DNA of 64,000 bases from Physcomitrium patens. Its lineage: Eukaryota; Streptophyta; Bryopsida; Funariales; Funariaceae. The notes beneath the pieces are model-generated. The model had not been told where the DNA came from. It ran no database searches and saw only the letters and a list, made by a program, of their open reading frames with translations. This document shows positions 21,351 to 32,488 of this stretch, one piece after another. Location: contig NC_037274.1 in the NCBI RefSeq assembly GCF_000002425.4, positions 13,603,590 to 13,667,589 of the forward strand, in the 5' to 3' direction. How positions within the stretch are numbered: the stretch's first letter is position 1; the number at the start of each line of letters is the position of its first letter. The position numbers and the translations under genes were made by a program.

Positions 21351-23160
21351 ATCTTAATATAATCTTGCATCAATAGCATGACTCATTCTAGCTTCATCCA
21401 TTAATTGTTGCTTTTGCTTAATGCTGTCAATGATAATATCATGAAACTCCTTCTTTGCGATTCCCAAAATTTCTTTCAATGTGAATTCCATCTTAGTATT
21501 TAATATACGTTCTTCTGACACCCCTTTTAAATTTGTTGCCACTTTAATATCAGAAAGTAGCTTATAAGCAATTGATTTACCTTTATCTTTTGTTTCTTTT
21601 GTTAATTCTTCCAATAATGCTGAAGTATCCTTTATAGACAATTCTTGTGAAGCCCCCTCACGAACCTTGTTTCCTCGAGTTTGCCTCTTACAAGAATTTC
21701 CTTCTCTTGTATCATCAAAATTTCTTTTTCTCTTTTCTTCCATCAAAGCTTCATGTTGGCTCTTAGCAATATATGCATGAATTAAAATTGACTCAACAAG
21801 ATCTTTTCAACCTGTTGCATCTTGTATTGTAGCTCCAGACCTCAATAATGCTTCTCTAGGTATTTTTCCTTTTAGCATTGTAGAAATGTCAGAAGTCCAA
21901 AATTCACTAGTTTCTATACTTCCACCAAAGTCATCATCTACTCTACCACCATAACTTGCATTCTTTGATGTTGCTATTCCATGTTCTATTAAATAATCTT
22001 GAATCAATGCTCTCATACCTCCTTTACCAAAATTAGTTTGAAAAAGATCCTTTGTATCTTTTAATACAATCTTTCCATCTTTTTAGTAAATAATTCCTTA
22101 CTGTACCATATTATTAAATTCATTGCAATCCTTAGTATATGAAGCATCATCACACCAGATACATCTTTGTATATATCCTTATTTTGAAACATTCTTCAAA
22201 TTTTTTGTAGAAGTATTTTCTTCAAGTCTTGTCAATTTAATTTGAAGATCTCGCATTCTACATATAATTTCTTCAATCTCTATATCTCCTTTCTTTGATA
22301 AAGATGTTGAAGGTTGAACAGTAGGCATTATTGGTCGTGTTGTATATATTGGAATTTAAGGTGCTTGTATTGCTTTTGGAATATTACTCCTATCCTTCTT
22401 CTTTTCTCTTTTGCAAGAAAACCCACCGCATTTCTAATATTTTTTTACTTTGTTGTCAATCCTTCATCTTCTTCTTTGTCTTCAAGAAACAACTCCAATT
22501 TCTCTAGTAACTCTCCATCAGCAGCTTGAAGAAATAATTCAACCTTGTTCGGCTCTAATGTCAATTTTTTTACCTTCGATAATTGAGAATATTGTCTCTC
22601 AAATTTCCTTAGTAGCTTTGTTGCTTGCAAATTATTATTAGGCCACTCAATCCATTCTAGAGATAGTTTCTTAGTAACCCGATCAGTGTCCTTCAAGAAA
22701 TATTCATCTTTCAATACATGTGAAAAAATTTCCCATGAATTTCCATAATACTCCATAATTGATGTAATATGCTGTCTTATTTCCGATATCGTGGCAAGTC
22801 CAAATAATTCAACCATCTTCTTTTCAAAAACCCAATTTAATTCTATTTTCCAAACATAAAATCTTAAATACTTTGAAATATCCCTTCCATCAAATTGATC
22901 AATTTTATTGACCACTGCTTGCAATGCTTTGGTTGCTAAAGCTTCTTTGCAATTACTCCTTTATTGTTGCTGCATAGATAATGATAAGGCTTGAAACATA
23001 CTAGCAACGGATGGATCTATATACATATCTTGTCCATTAGAAGAAACCCCACCAAAAGCTCCACTTGAAGCTCCTCCCAAAGCTCCTTCAAAATTTTTAT
23101 TCTCGTTCTCTATAAAATAAAAATAAAAATAAATGAATTCCAATACCTCTGACCTTAAGC
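21351..23160 (-). pseudogene. Element D gag
   Basis: First in element order, right after the primer site. The start region at 22961-23167 has a Gly/Ser-rich stretch (GGASSGAFGGVSSNG). 22445-22924 is a helical capsid-like domain (FDGRDISKYLRFYVWKIELN, EWIEWPNNNLQATKLLRKFE). A Cys-containing segment follows near 22145-22170 (CIWCDDASYTKDC, a C-x2-C-x7-C zinc-knuckle remnant). 21807-22016 and 21354-21746 are basic, helical regions before the protease, with FTLKEILGIAKKEFHD. This gag is unrelated to the A/B gag that sits in this element's LTRs. Confidence 0.78.
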
Positions 23161-23162
23161 GT

Positions 23163-23180
23163 TTCACGTCGGGTTCACTA
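23163..23180 (-). other. Element D primer-binding site (tRNA-Trp)
   Basis: The minus strand reads TAGTGAACCCGACGTGAA, four bases from the 5' LTR. The complement of the plant tRNA-Trp 3' end is TGGTGAACCCGACGTGAA, so 17 of 18 positions match, with one G-to-A change. Element G has a decayed version at 45264-45281. Confidence 0.82.
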
Positions 23181-23184
23181 TTAA

Positions 23185-25124
23185 TGTCATATTATGTGCT
23201 ATGTAGATTAAAAATGCACCAAATATTTGGATATAGAAGATATAATAATGTTTTGCAAGTATCCAAGTAGTCTAGTGGATTTCAACCATCTAAATACAAA
23301 CTATTTCGAATTTCAATGTAAAAGCTTAATCCCAATACAAAGTACTTAGAAACACTATTTTTAATAACTTCAAGATATTATAAGTACAAATTCTTTTGTT
23401 ATTTGTTAGTTTTATTTTATTTTATTTTTATTAGTATTATTTTTTATTTGTATTTTTATTTTAATTTTTTATTTGTATTTTTATTTTAATTTTTAATTTT
23501 TTTTATTTTATTTTTTTAATTTTTTAACCCTAACCCTATACACAGAGCTTCGGCAAGCTATAATTCTCAATCTGATCGTTCAATTGTTGTAAAACTTCTA
23601 CCACTAGTGTCTTTGCAAGTCTTTTAAATGTTTAAGAAGTTTCAATCCAATCTAACTTACAGATTGCAAGAAAATGCTATAAATCCACACTGATGTCCCT
23701 TGACAGTCACCTAGAAAGTTGATGACAAATCTTGACTTATAATTTCTCCTTCTCCAACTGTTAATTCTCATTCAAACCTTGTGTGTAGCTCCACCTTTAA
23801 GTCCTCGACTTATCACGTCAAAATTCACCTTATTTCAGCTAGTAGATCTCTAGATATTACAAAAATCCTAAACAATCTCAATATATCAATTTTTGATACC
23901 TCTCTACGCTAATGATCAAATATCCTCTATCCGTATAGTTAGATTAATACAAATTTTTGCATGCACTTGGCATACTCAACCATTTAGTCACCTCTAAAAT
24001 TTCAACCACAGATGTCTCTCTAATTTTGTAAAACAGTCAAGAGTATCAACCTTAACTTTATTGCAAAAAAAAACCCAAATCACAATACAAACACTGACTT
24101 TGAGCAACGATTGCCAAAATCCTCCCAAACCCTCTGAAAACTAAGTCTTACATCTTTCAAAGGAGCCTGAAGCTAGCTCTTTGACCTTAAAATCCGAATC
24201 TCCCAATGCCTTCTTCCTTTTCCTCCTTTTTTCTTTTAACTCCGTGACGTCCCCTATTCTTCCGCCCTAGACTCGGAATTGGAACAACAGACCATGCTTC
24301 CATGGAATTTCCACCTCTAAGAAGATCTTTCTATAGAAAGGACATTTCCTTGAAACGGCATAGAGAACGGAACAGCTTGAAATGGAACTGAAGCCTCTGT
24401 AATCAATACCTCATTGGGTTGCCCAACCAAGTCACGTCTCATATTAGATAAGAGGCCCGTAATAGGACCTGAATTGGATGTCCTTGTAATTGGGTCAAAT
24501 TGGCCCTTCGCATCAAGCTCATCCAAATGTTGAATTGGTCTTTTTCTCTTTTGTCGACTCATGGTAAGAATGGCTTGGACACATTCCACCCGATTTATCG
24601 GAGTAACTTGAGGACCTTGATTTATCTCTTCAATTTTTCTTTGGCTTTGGATCTGTTGATCCTGATTATTGAAATTAAACGGAGCATTACATTGTTGATA
24701 AGTATGCCCTGACTACTTATAACTCCGACACACTAGAGTGTAATCGTTACTGGCTTTGGGATTGAGACATTCACTAGCATAATGACCAATTTGTCTGCAA
24801 CGAAAATAACGAAGTGGTTTTCTTGCACTTCCATCAAGCATATTGAGTGTCTCCACTGATATATACCTACTAGACTTGTTCCATGTAGGGTTAGAAAATG
24901 ATCCTAGTTGTCTCGTTGGTATGGAGGGTACTTGGTTTGATGACATCGGTAGAGCATATTGCTGATATCACGTACAGTGGTATAGCTTGCAATGAGGTGA
25001 CATTAACTGGCCCCTGAATATTGGCACTGGAATTGGTCACTATTTCTAACATCTAAGATGACTAAATATTAATAAAATCTTTTTTATTTATATTTTCACC
25101 ATATAGTCATGTTACAACATGACA
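23185..25124 (-). repeat. Element D 5' LTR
   Basis: It runs TGTCATATTATG to AACATGACA, 1940 bp. It is colinear with the 3' LTR at an offset of about 20,295. The segment 23232-24597 is almost identical to its partner while both ends are not. Element A gag resumes at 25125-25128 (TTGG, the decayed TCGG duplication). Confidence 0.88.
24256..25060 (-). pseudogene. Foreign gag fragment captured in D 5' LTR
   Basis: Second copy of the segment described at 3961-4765. The frame runs from 24946 down to 24317, again 210 codons with the same single TAG (24713-24715). It contains CYFRC-like positions altered to RYFRCRQIGHYASEC and keeps SGHTYQQC after the stop. The 3' part of the frame differs from the other copy by one residue; the 5' part, outside the near-identical tract, differs at many. 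Confidence 0.8.
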
Positions 25125-25631
25125 TTGGTTGGACAATCGAATGAGGTCTCAATCACGGAGGCTTCGTTTCAAGCTGTTCCATTTTTTATGCAGTTTTGAG
25201 AAACATCATATTCATTGAAAGATCCTCTCGAGGGCGCAAATTCTAAGGAAGCTTAGTCTATTGTTCCAATTCCAAGTCGAAGATGGAAGAATATCTTTCT
25301 TCTTGGAATTAAAGTCAACCCAATGAAAAGAAAGAGGGCATTAGGAATTACCTTAAATATGGAACCCTATGACATTTTGAAGGATTTAGATGCTATTTGG
25401 CCTTCTATTTCTAAGAAGCAACTTCTAGTAGTCGCACCAAAATGCCATTTTACATTGAATTCCTCGTTAACATGGCATAGGCAACACAATAAAGAAGTTT
25501 GTAAAGTCAGTATGAACCTTGATCCAAGTACACCAACCATCGATGTTTCAATTGATGGTATTATGGTCTCGAGTATTCAGGTGGATGGTAGTTCTAGTAT
25601 CAATTTAATGAACGTTAATACAATGGATGCT
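25125..25631 (+). pseudogene. Element A gag C-terminus and protease, before E
   Basis: Continues gag from 2888, with GQSNEVSITEAS matching the captured copy in D. After a stop near 25198 an open frame at 25323-25643 has KRKRALGITLNMEPYDILKD and the protease active site VDGSSSINLM (about 25582-25611), where B has DGGSSVN. E interrupts the frame immediately after NTMDA. The ORF end past 25631 belongs to the E LTR. The frame resumes at 32018 with LDLKYLVSTLLVL. Confidence 0.87.
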
Positions 25632-26192
25632 TGTCAAGGATAAGAACTCGATGAAAAGACAATTCAGATAAGTGAGCCTTCACTCAAAGAAAGGTAACAA
25701 AATATAAATAAACAAGTATGTATATTGAAAGAAAAATTGGAATGCCTATTGCCAAAAGACAAGAAAACTAGAGACCCTTGAAACTAGACTAGAAGCAAGA
25801 AAGGAGTTGACAAGAGTGAAGAAGGCTTCACTCTTTTCTCTATATATACTATCTAACTTGAGGCTACATGGCAACGTTCTATAGGACCTCCAAAATATGT
25901 TGACTTTGTAGGACACATGCCTTGACTTACAAGGCAAGTTTTTCTACGTGTGGGCTACATAATTAGCTTGATTTTCAAGCTAACAATATGTGTGGCACAT
26001 GGCCAACTTGTTGACCACGTTTCTAATCCAAAAAGTCAATTAAAGACACCTATGAAGTCAAAGCAGCATCTATGAAGCTTCTAGGAAGCTTCTATATTAA
26101 ATACTATAGAATTAACTTACTTTTATCTATTTTTACTTACTTCTACCTATTTGTTTATATAATTAATAGCTTACATGAGTATGTCCATGACA
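25632..26192 (-). repeat. Element E 3' LTR
   Basis: 561 bp, TGTCAAGGATAAG to GTCCATGACA. It has exactly the length of the 5' LTR at 31452-32012, with scattered, mostly transition differences. The decayed copy in E2 is at 58670-59193. Confidence 0.92.
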
Positions 26193-26759
26193 ATACCCCT
26201 CCTTCTAGGGACGAGTTCCACGAGAAGCGGTCATCATATGTTGAAGAAATCTATGATGCGACAAATTGTATTCGCCACATACTCTGATCTTTGTTCTCTT
26301 CAAAGATGATTGATAGGGCCTCTCAACCATCGGTAGTGTCTCATACCAAGGCAGGAAAACCACCCAGTTATTTGATCATTGTTGAGGCCTTCATAACTTC
26401 CTTCAAATAGAACATTTGGAATACAATCAGAGTTGTTCTTACCTCTAGCAAAATCACCAAACATTGGGAGTTCCTTCTCAAATCGTGATACCAAACGCGT
26501 TCTATCTCGCCATCTATTTGAGGAAGAACATATCGTTCTTGAAGATCTTCATCTCGATTACATCATCTTCAAGGTTGTGACAATCGTGATGTCTCATCCA
26601 ATAGGTCAGTAAATGAAGGCTCTTGAGTCGAATCCACTGGTTGTTGGTTCTCCATCTCTTGAGCGTCACAACTACAAAGAAGCTACGAACAAGAATTGAA
26701 AGTAGAATATTATCTTGCCTAGATTTTGTTTCTTTTATAAAGAAGGTTTTCATCTTGAT
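26193..26759 (-). other. Element E 3' untranslated region and polypurine tract
   Basis: The minus strand ends AGAAGGAGGGGTAT against the 3' LTR (26193-26207), a good polypurine tract. The remaining 550 bases after the chromodomain contain short open stretches, the longest at 26300-26494, with no recognisable domain. The same segment, more decayed, lies at 59194-59769 in E2. Confidence 0.7.
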
Positions 26760-26945
26760 TTTGATAGATGTCATTGATGAAAAGCCTCCACCGCCTTTGT
26801 TGCATTTGTAAGATTCTTTATTGGCTCCCGTGTGCATTCACTAATATTATATCCGTGCTAATGGATAAGATATTCCAATTTATTTTGGCACCGCCTTGAA
26901 TCTAAGACTTTTTCTACTTCAAACTTTTCATTATTATCCATTTCT
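26760..26945 (-). pseudogene. Element E chromodomain
   Basis: Targets integration by binding modified histone H3. The minus strand reads EKFEVEKVLDSRRCQNKLEYLIH, a stop, HGYNISECTREPIKNLTNATKAVEAFH. This is the canonical E-x-E-x-I-L-x-x-R ... Y-L-V-x-W-x-G-Y ... T-W-E-P-x-x-N-L fold. The conserved Trp of the YLxxW aromatic cage is the stop codon (TGG to TAG). In E2 (59770-59955) that Trp survives as YLIYWYRYN. Assignment is secure by motif order. Confidence 0.85.
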
Positions 26946-28200
26946 ATAGGAGGAGGTAGAGCTTATCGTCTTCTTGATATGTCCACTGTCTTGTATGGTT
27001 CAAGAAGAGACATGTGGAATACTAGATGGATTTTCGTTGATTCCGATAGATGTAAACGATATGCAACAGGATTGATTTGTGCAGAAATAGAAAATGGTCC
27101 CAGCCTTCGATAGTCCAACTTGTCACAAGGATGAGTGGTCTCAATATTGCGACGAAGTAGTAACACCTTATTACCCAAGTGGAACGGTGGTTGTTCTTTT
27201 AAATAGACATCTACATTGATATTTTGTTGTTCTTGAGCTTCTTTTAACTGTGCCTTCATCGTTGCATGTAGCTCTAATAAATGAATCACCAAATCTTTTG
27301 CAGTAGGATTATCAACTTTTGAAAAGTTAAAAGTATCAAGTCGTGGATGATAACCATAATTAACAAATAAAATTATTTATTTTGTAGAAGAATGTACCGT
27401 GTTATTGTAAATAAACTCTACCAATGGCAAAAGAATTGTCCAATTATCTTGTTGGTAGTTAATGGTACATCTTAAATATTGCTCCAAAACTTGATTAATA
27501 CAATCTGTTTGTCCATCAGTTTGAGGATGGAATGTCGAAGATAGTTTTATATCCACTTTTAGAATCTTGAAAAGAGTCCACAAAAATCTTGATACAAATT
27601 GAGTTCTCCTATCTAATATAATATCTTTGAATAATCCATGATAGTGATAGATATTGTCAAGAAAGAGCTTAGTTGTTTCTTCACCTATGATAGATTTTGT
27701 ACATGGTACAAAATGTGCCATCTTGGTAAAACGATCTACTATCACAAATATAGAGTCATAAGAACCTGAGATTAGAAGATCCATGATGAAGTCCATAGAA
27801 ACAGAAGACCATGATTGTTCTAGAATGGATAATGGCTGAAGAAGTCCAAAAGGTCGATGACGAGGATTTTTGATCTTGAGCAAACATCATATGATGTACA
27901 AAATCTTTAACTGCCTTCCACTTTTGAGGCTACCAAAAATCCCTAGATATCAACTCCAAAGTCTTATTATATCCAAAATATCCTACTGCTAGAAGTCGTG
28001 ATGAGCTTGAAGAATACATAAACATACTTCTCCTTCTAGAACATATAGGTGTCCTTCGAAATAGAGTAGGTTGTTCTTGAATTTAAATTTAGAAGGATCA
28101 TGAGATTTAGAAGAATTATTCTTGATATCATGAACAAGAGGGTCTGAAGACATACTTAACTGGACTTGCTTAAGAAAAGTTAAATCAATAATCAATGTTG
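26946..28200 (-). pseudogene. Element E integrase
   Basis: Three blocks read leftwards. The N-terminal zinc region (27989-28195 and the stop-rich part to 27884) is eroded. The core at 27377-27883 has SVSMDFIMDLL (first Asp), IVDRFTKMAHFVPC, ILDRRTQFVSRF (second Asp) and HPQTDGQTDCINQVLEQYL, where the catalytic Glu is Asp. The C-terminal module at 26963-27292 has KLDYRRLGPFSISAQINPVAYRLHL and FHMSLLEPY. The TDGQT and LEQYLRC wording is typical of sushi/Tcn1-like chromoviruses. A stop at 27374 separates core and C-terminus. Confidence 0.92.
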
Positions 28201-28760
28201 ATTTTATTGCTCAAAGATGAAATTGCTTCGGCTATAAGAGAACCGTTCTTTGTTGCTCAAAAGTTACATCTCCTTCTTTTGGTACAAGATAAGAACGACT
28301 AAACAAGGCATTAGACAAACCTTGTTGTTTTTCTGGTCGATAAATGATGATGAATTTGAATCTTAATAAAGACATACTCCAACGAACTTGACGACAATTT
28401 AATACGTATGCTGACATAAAATACTCGAGATTCCTGTGATCTGTATACGCAATGACTAGACTGGAAGTGCCTTCTAGATAATGATGCCATTCTTGAAAAG
28501 AATCCATGATTGCAAGAAGTTCTTTGTCATGGATCTCATAATTGATTTTTTCTACTGAGAATTTTCTTGAATGAAAGGCTACTGGATGAAGTTTGTCATC
28601 TGTTCCCATTTGTGATAAAACCACACCTAGAACAAAGTCTGATGCATCCGTTTCTATAAAGAATGCTTTGGAAAAATCAACACGATACAAGATTGATGCA
28701 AAAACAAATGCTGTCTTCAAAGATTCAAAAAGAACTTTCGCTTCTTGATTCCATTAGAGT
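28201..28760 (-). pseudogene. Element E RNase H
   Basis: A long open frame at 28232-28720: FIETDASDFVLGVVLSQ (first Asp), HPVAFHSRKF, NYEIHDKELLAIMDSFQEW (Glu), AYTDHRNLEYF (second Asp) and the QGLSNALFSRS block where ADALSR is usual. All three catalytic acids are visible, so this is the best-kept domain of E. Beyond 28720 stops break the link to RT. Confidence 0.92.
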
Positions 28761-29500
28761 TTGTCTTTACAAGTCAAACATGTAAGTGGAGCTGCAACTC
28801 AAGAGAGTCCTTGATGAAGATTCGATAGTAGTTGGCAAAAAGCATTGGATATTTCTTATCATTTTTGGAATCTTTCAATCTATAATAGTTTGAACTTTCT
28901 TAAGATCTATCATAAGTCCATCATTTGAAATGATGTAACCTAAGAAATCGACTTGAGTAGTATAGAATACATACTTTTCTATCTTGGTATAGAGTCTTGC
29001 ATCTCTTAATTTTTGTAACACATGACGAACATGAAGTTTATGTTCTTCTAGATTCTTAGAATAGATCAAGATGTCGTCTAGATAATAGACCACAAAATCG
29101 TCCAAAAACTTTCAAAAAACATCATTCATTAGATGTTGAAAAGCTGATGGTGCATTTGTAAGTCCAAAAGGCATGACATTGTATTCAAAATGTCCATACC
29201 TAGTTCAAAATGCAGTCTTCCATTCATCTCCTTCTTTGATGCGTACTAGATTATATGATCTCCGGAGATCTATTTTTGTATAGTTCTTAGCTTGATTCAG
29301 CTGATCAAAAAGTCCAGATATTAAAGGTAGTGGATACCAGTTCTTGATGGTAATCTTGTTGAGTCTTCGATAATCAACACACATCCGCAATGATCCATCT
29401 TTTTTCTTCACAAATAGAATTGGAGCTCCTACCGGAGATTTAGAATGGTGTATGAAATTCTTGGCTAGATTTTCTTCAATATACTCCTTGAGTTCAGCCA
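28761..29500 (-). pseudogene. Element E reverse transcriptase
   Basis: The fingers and motif A are in the long open frame that starts in protease: [36 protein letters not shown] and [14 protein letters not shown] (29205-29450). After a stop at 29202 come [20 protein letters not shown] and the intact YLDDILIYSK (28875-29105). FLGYIISNDGL closes the thumb. RT is unambiguous. Stops near 29202 and 29110 and beyond 28875 inactivate it. Confidence 0.93.
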
Positions 29501-30260
29501 ACTCATTTTGTGATAAACTGTAGATTGGTTCGAATGGCGATTGTGCTCCTTCTTGAAGGTCAATTGAGCAATCATAGGGATGATGTTCCGAGAGTGTATC
29601 CACATTCTTTTTTTCAAATACATCTTGAAATTCTTGATATTGGCTTGGAATGCCACTTGAAGTCTTTCTACCAGTAGAAACAGGTGTGACATAAATAATA
29701 TATGGTGATTCTTTCATAGCAGCATATAAGAAAGCTTTTGTACCTATAAATACGGGTTTAATTGAACTAGACTTATGACTCTCTACTTGATTAACTACAC
29801 TATTAGTTATACTTTTAAAAAAAATAAGAGTTTGAAAAATCCAATCTATTTGAGGGTTATATTTTTCTAACAATGATAAATCTAAAATGATTGGATTAGA
29901 GAGAGATCTAATGATATTAAATACTACAAAGCTATTATGACCATTGATTATTACTTCTATAAGAAGGATTTTGTGAGTAATATCTCTAAAAGATAATGGA
30001 CGACCATCTATGACTTCTACATGAACAGGTTTAGTTTTCTTTACTAAAGATATGCTATGTCTTTTAGTGAATTCTTCATCTAAGAAACACGCCAAGGATC
30101 CTGAATCTAATAAGGCAGAGGCTTTGTAATATTTAGGTCCTAAAATAACATTTAATGTAAAACAAGGAAAAGGCTCTGAGGAAAGAATAGGACCTTTACT
30201 AGATGTTGTGCAAGGTTCCAACTGCACAGTCCCTATTTTAGCTAGACAAACTCGTTTTCT
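29501..30260 (-). pseudogene. Element E aspartic protease and linker to RT
   Basis: Open frame from 30227 leftwards, running unbroken through the linker into RT (340 codons to 29205). The active site is [16 protein letters not shown], an Asp-Ser-Gly triad near 30110-30130. [16 protein letters not shown] gives the distal motif near 29880, with the usual G changed. The linker includes [19 protein letters not shown] and [14 protein letters not shown], the standard lead-in to RT in chromoviruses. Confidence 0.88.
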
Positions 30261-30299
30261 GACATATTATCTTCTTTCACAGCCATACTCCTCATTTTA

Positions 30300-31239
30300 T
30301 GATTGCGTCATTTTTTGGACAATATTAAGCAGTGTGCTTTGGTTCTCCACAATATAAACATAATCCTTCTTGACGACGACAAGTCTTTTCTTGCTCAGTA
30401 AGAGGTTTGAAATGTATTGCATTAATTTGCATATCCTCTACTTTCGAATGTATGTGTTGAAGAGGTATTGGTATTGCCATTGAACTATAGTAACGTTGAG
30501 GTCTACTTGTACGGTTCTCAGATCGAAATTCAAAAAGGTGATTGTCGCACTTCACAGCAAAGTCAATTGCTTGAGTCAATATTTGAGGATCAAGTAAGTT
30601 GAGCATTAGATTTTTTACCTCATATTGTAATCCGTAGAAAAATTGGCTAATAAGTACAGCATCATCTCACTTGATATCAGTTGTAAGTTGTCAAAATTGA
30701 AAAGCATACAACGTTATTAATCGATTGCCTTGTCATAAAATACGGATCTTATTGGTTGCAACATGAATTGCATCATGTTCTCCATACATGGATCAAAAAT
30801 TCACCAAAAAAGTCTCTAAATTATCCAATATTAGATCTCATCGTTCAAAAAAAGATCAAAACCATGATAATGCTGAACCTGAAAGAAGCGTATCAATGAA
30901 TCTAACTTGTGATCTTGGAGTTGGATAGCTTTGGGATTGAAGTTCAATCACAAGTTGTACTTGATTGATTAATCCTCGAAACTTAGATCTGATGCCATCA
31001 AACTTCTCGGGTAGGATAATTCTTGGTTCTCTAACACTGGAAGGATGTTCCACCATAGGAGAAAGGATATGGTTTGGTACAGATGTTGAAGCAGCTCCAA
31101 CCATTTCTATATCTTCACTTCTTGCCAATCTTATTGCTCTTTGTGCTGGTAAATTGAATTGATGCATCATAAGCATTAACTCCCTCAATTGCTCTTGCAT
31201 TTGTATCATTGCACTCTTCATTTCAACAAGTTCTGCCAT
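30300..31239 (-). pseudogene. Element E gag
   Basis: The best start is the ATG at 31237-31239 (MAELVEMKSAMIQMQEQL), about 210 bases inside the element and followed by a coiled-coil-like helix. 30856-31239 holds the capsid N-terminus (IILPEKFDGIRSKFRGLINQVQL, SGSALSWF). A stop-rich stretch at 30607-30855 follows. 30325-30606 holds the matrix-distal part and one zinc knuckle, CLYCGEPKHTA-x-x-C. The whole pattern is that of sushi-like gag. No other zinc knuckle is present, in contrast to B. Confidence 0.88.
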
Positions 31240-31412
31240 GATAACTCTTAGAAAAAAAAAGATGTCTAATATCACTTATGAAAAATAGAAGAGAGGACTT
31301 GAGAACAAAGAAAATACTAAGGACAATATCAGTTTAGAAGAGGGTAATCCGTAACTTCTAATATGCTTATATCTTATCAACAAAAAAGGATAATCCACTC
31401 TTAATCAAGATT

Positions 31413-31432
31413 AGACAAAGCTTTGATATTGT
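31413..31432 (-). other. Element E putative primer-binding site (tRNA-iMet)
   Basis: The minus strand reads CAATATCAAAGCTTTGTC, close to TGGTATCAGAGC, the complement of initiator tRNA-Met, with differences that are mainly G-to-A. It lies about 20 bases from the LTR, further than usual, so this is tentative. Confidence 0.4.
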
Positions 31433-31451
31433 AGGTATACTCTTGTCAATC

Positions 31452-32012
31452 TATCAAGGACAAGAACTCGATGAAAAGGCAATTCAGACAAGTGAGCATT
31501 CACTCAAAAAAAGGTAACAAAATATAAATAAACAAGTATGTATATTGAAAGAGAAACTAGAATGCCTATTGTCAAAAGATAAGAAAATTAGAGACCCTTG
31601 AAACTAGACTAGAAGGAAGAAACGAGTTGACAAGAATGAAGAAGGCTTCACTCTTGTCTCTATATATACTATCTAACTAGGAGCTACGTGGCGACGTTCT
31701 ATAGGACCTCGAAAATGTGTTGACTTTGTAGGACACATGCCTTGACTTACAAGGCAAGTTTTTCTACGTGTGGACTTTATAGTTAGCTTGATCTTCAAGC
31801 TAACAATATGTGTGGCACATGGCCAACTTGTTGACCACGTTTCTAATCCAAAAAGTCAATTAAAGACACCTATGAAGTCAAAGCAACGTCTATAAAGCTT
31901 TTAGGAAGCTTCTATATTAAATACTATAGAATTAACTTATTTTTACTTACTTTTACTTACTTCCACCTATCTGTATATGTAATTACTAGCTTACATGAGT
32001 ATGTCCGTGACA
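31452..32012 (-). repeat. Element E 5' LTR
   Basis: 561 bp, TATCAAGGACAAG (TG decayed to TA) to GTCCGTGACA, directly followed by the ATGCT duplication. Pairs with 25632-26192. Confidence 0.92.
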
Positions 32013-32405
32013 ATGCTTTAGATTTGAAATACTTAGTATCCACATTATTAGTATTAAAGATGGCAGATCATAGCCGGGTTAAATCAATGGATATTTTATG
32101 GAGTATTCAAATTATAATTACTAGTATTGCATACGAAATCGACTACATCGTCTTTCAGTTACAACATTCTACTTTATTGTATCCAATTTTATTGAGATGA
32201 CCTTGGCTTTATTAAGCAAAGACCTAGAACAATTGAGGTTGGAGTACTTTGACAATTGGCAAGGATAGAGATAAAATGGTGTTACAAATGTATCCAATAT
32301 ACTATCACAAGGAATCTCAAGATTTGAATTTAGAACTAGAATTAATGGAACTTACATTATATAATGCAGCAAATGATCAATTGGGTGGACCAAGAAAAAT
32401 AATAA
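32013..32405 (+). pseudogene. Element A protease C-terminus fused to post-integrase ORF tail
   Basis: Resumes the protease after E: LVLKMADHSRVKSMDI and YPILLR-stop-PWLY match B at 9840-9995. At about 32320 the frame passes from QMYPIYYHKESQ (B protease linker, near 10098) straight into DLNLELELMELTLYNAANDQ, which aligns with the last 30 codons of the B extra ORF (near 16410). About 6.3 kb of B-equivalent sequence, including RT, RNase H and integrase, is missing, and the frame is kept. It ends at TAG near 32411. In-frame stops (near 32200-32230) came later by C-to-T decay. Confidence 0.8.
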
Positions 32406-32488
32406 CTTTATAGAGTTTTGTTAAGTAGTTTTTAGATAGGTAATAATTGTGTGTTTGCGAGGACACCACGTAGATAGGAGTGGGACTA

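Larger units (their letters stand above)
2889..25124 (-). mobile_element. Element D: Ty3-type LTR retrotransposon, complete but dead, carrying B inside
   Basis: Minus-strand element with both LTRs (2889-4829 and 23185-25124, 1941 and 1940 bp). The primer-binding site beside the right LTR matches tRNA-Trp, and a polypurine tract lies beside the left LTR. Reading leftwards the order is gag, protease, RT, RNase H, integrase. The flanks TCGA (2885-2888) and TTGG (25125-25128) are decayed copies of one TCGG, and element A gag reads through when D is removed. Element B was inserted at 4867-17320 with duplication ATGCA. Without B, D is about 9.8 kb. The protease motif (DYGSEINLM) and the RT and integrase style differ from both B and E, so it is a third Ty3 lineage. 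Confidence 0.88.
25632..32012 (-). mobile_element. Element E: chromovirus (sushi/Tcn1-like), full length, inactive
   Basis: 6381 bp with 561-bp LTRs at 25632-26192 and 31452-32012, flanked by perfect ATGCT (25627-25631 and 32013-32017). Minus-strand order: gag with one zinc knuckle, protease, RT, RNase H, integrase, chromodomain. The gag style (PEKFDGIRSKFRGLINQVQL), the integrase C-terminus (FHMSLLEPY) and the chromodomain place it with chromoviruses of the sushi/Tcn1 kind, which in plants are known mainly from non-seed lineages. Stops and a changed integrase Glu show it is dead. E2 at 58670-64000 is an older copy. Confidence 0.92.

Noticed and set aside
26072-26287. 71-codon plus-strand frame across the E 3' LTR border.
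   Set aside because: Crosses the LTR end on the antisense strand and has no relatives in the 5' LTR.
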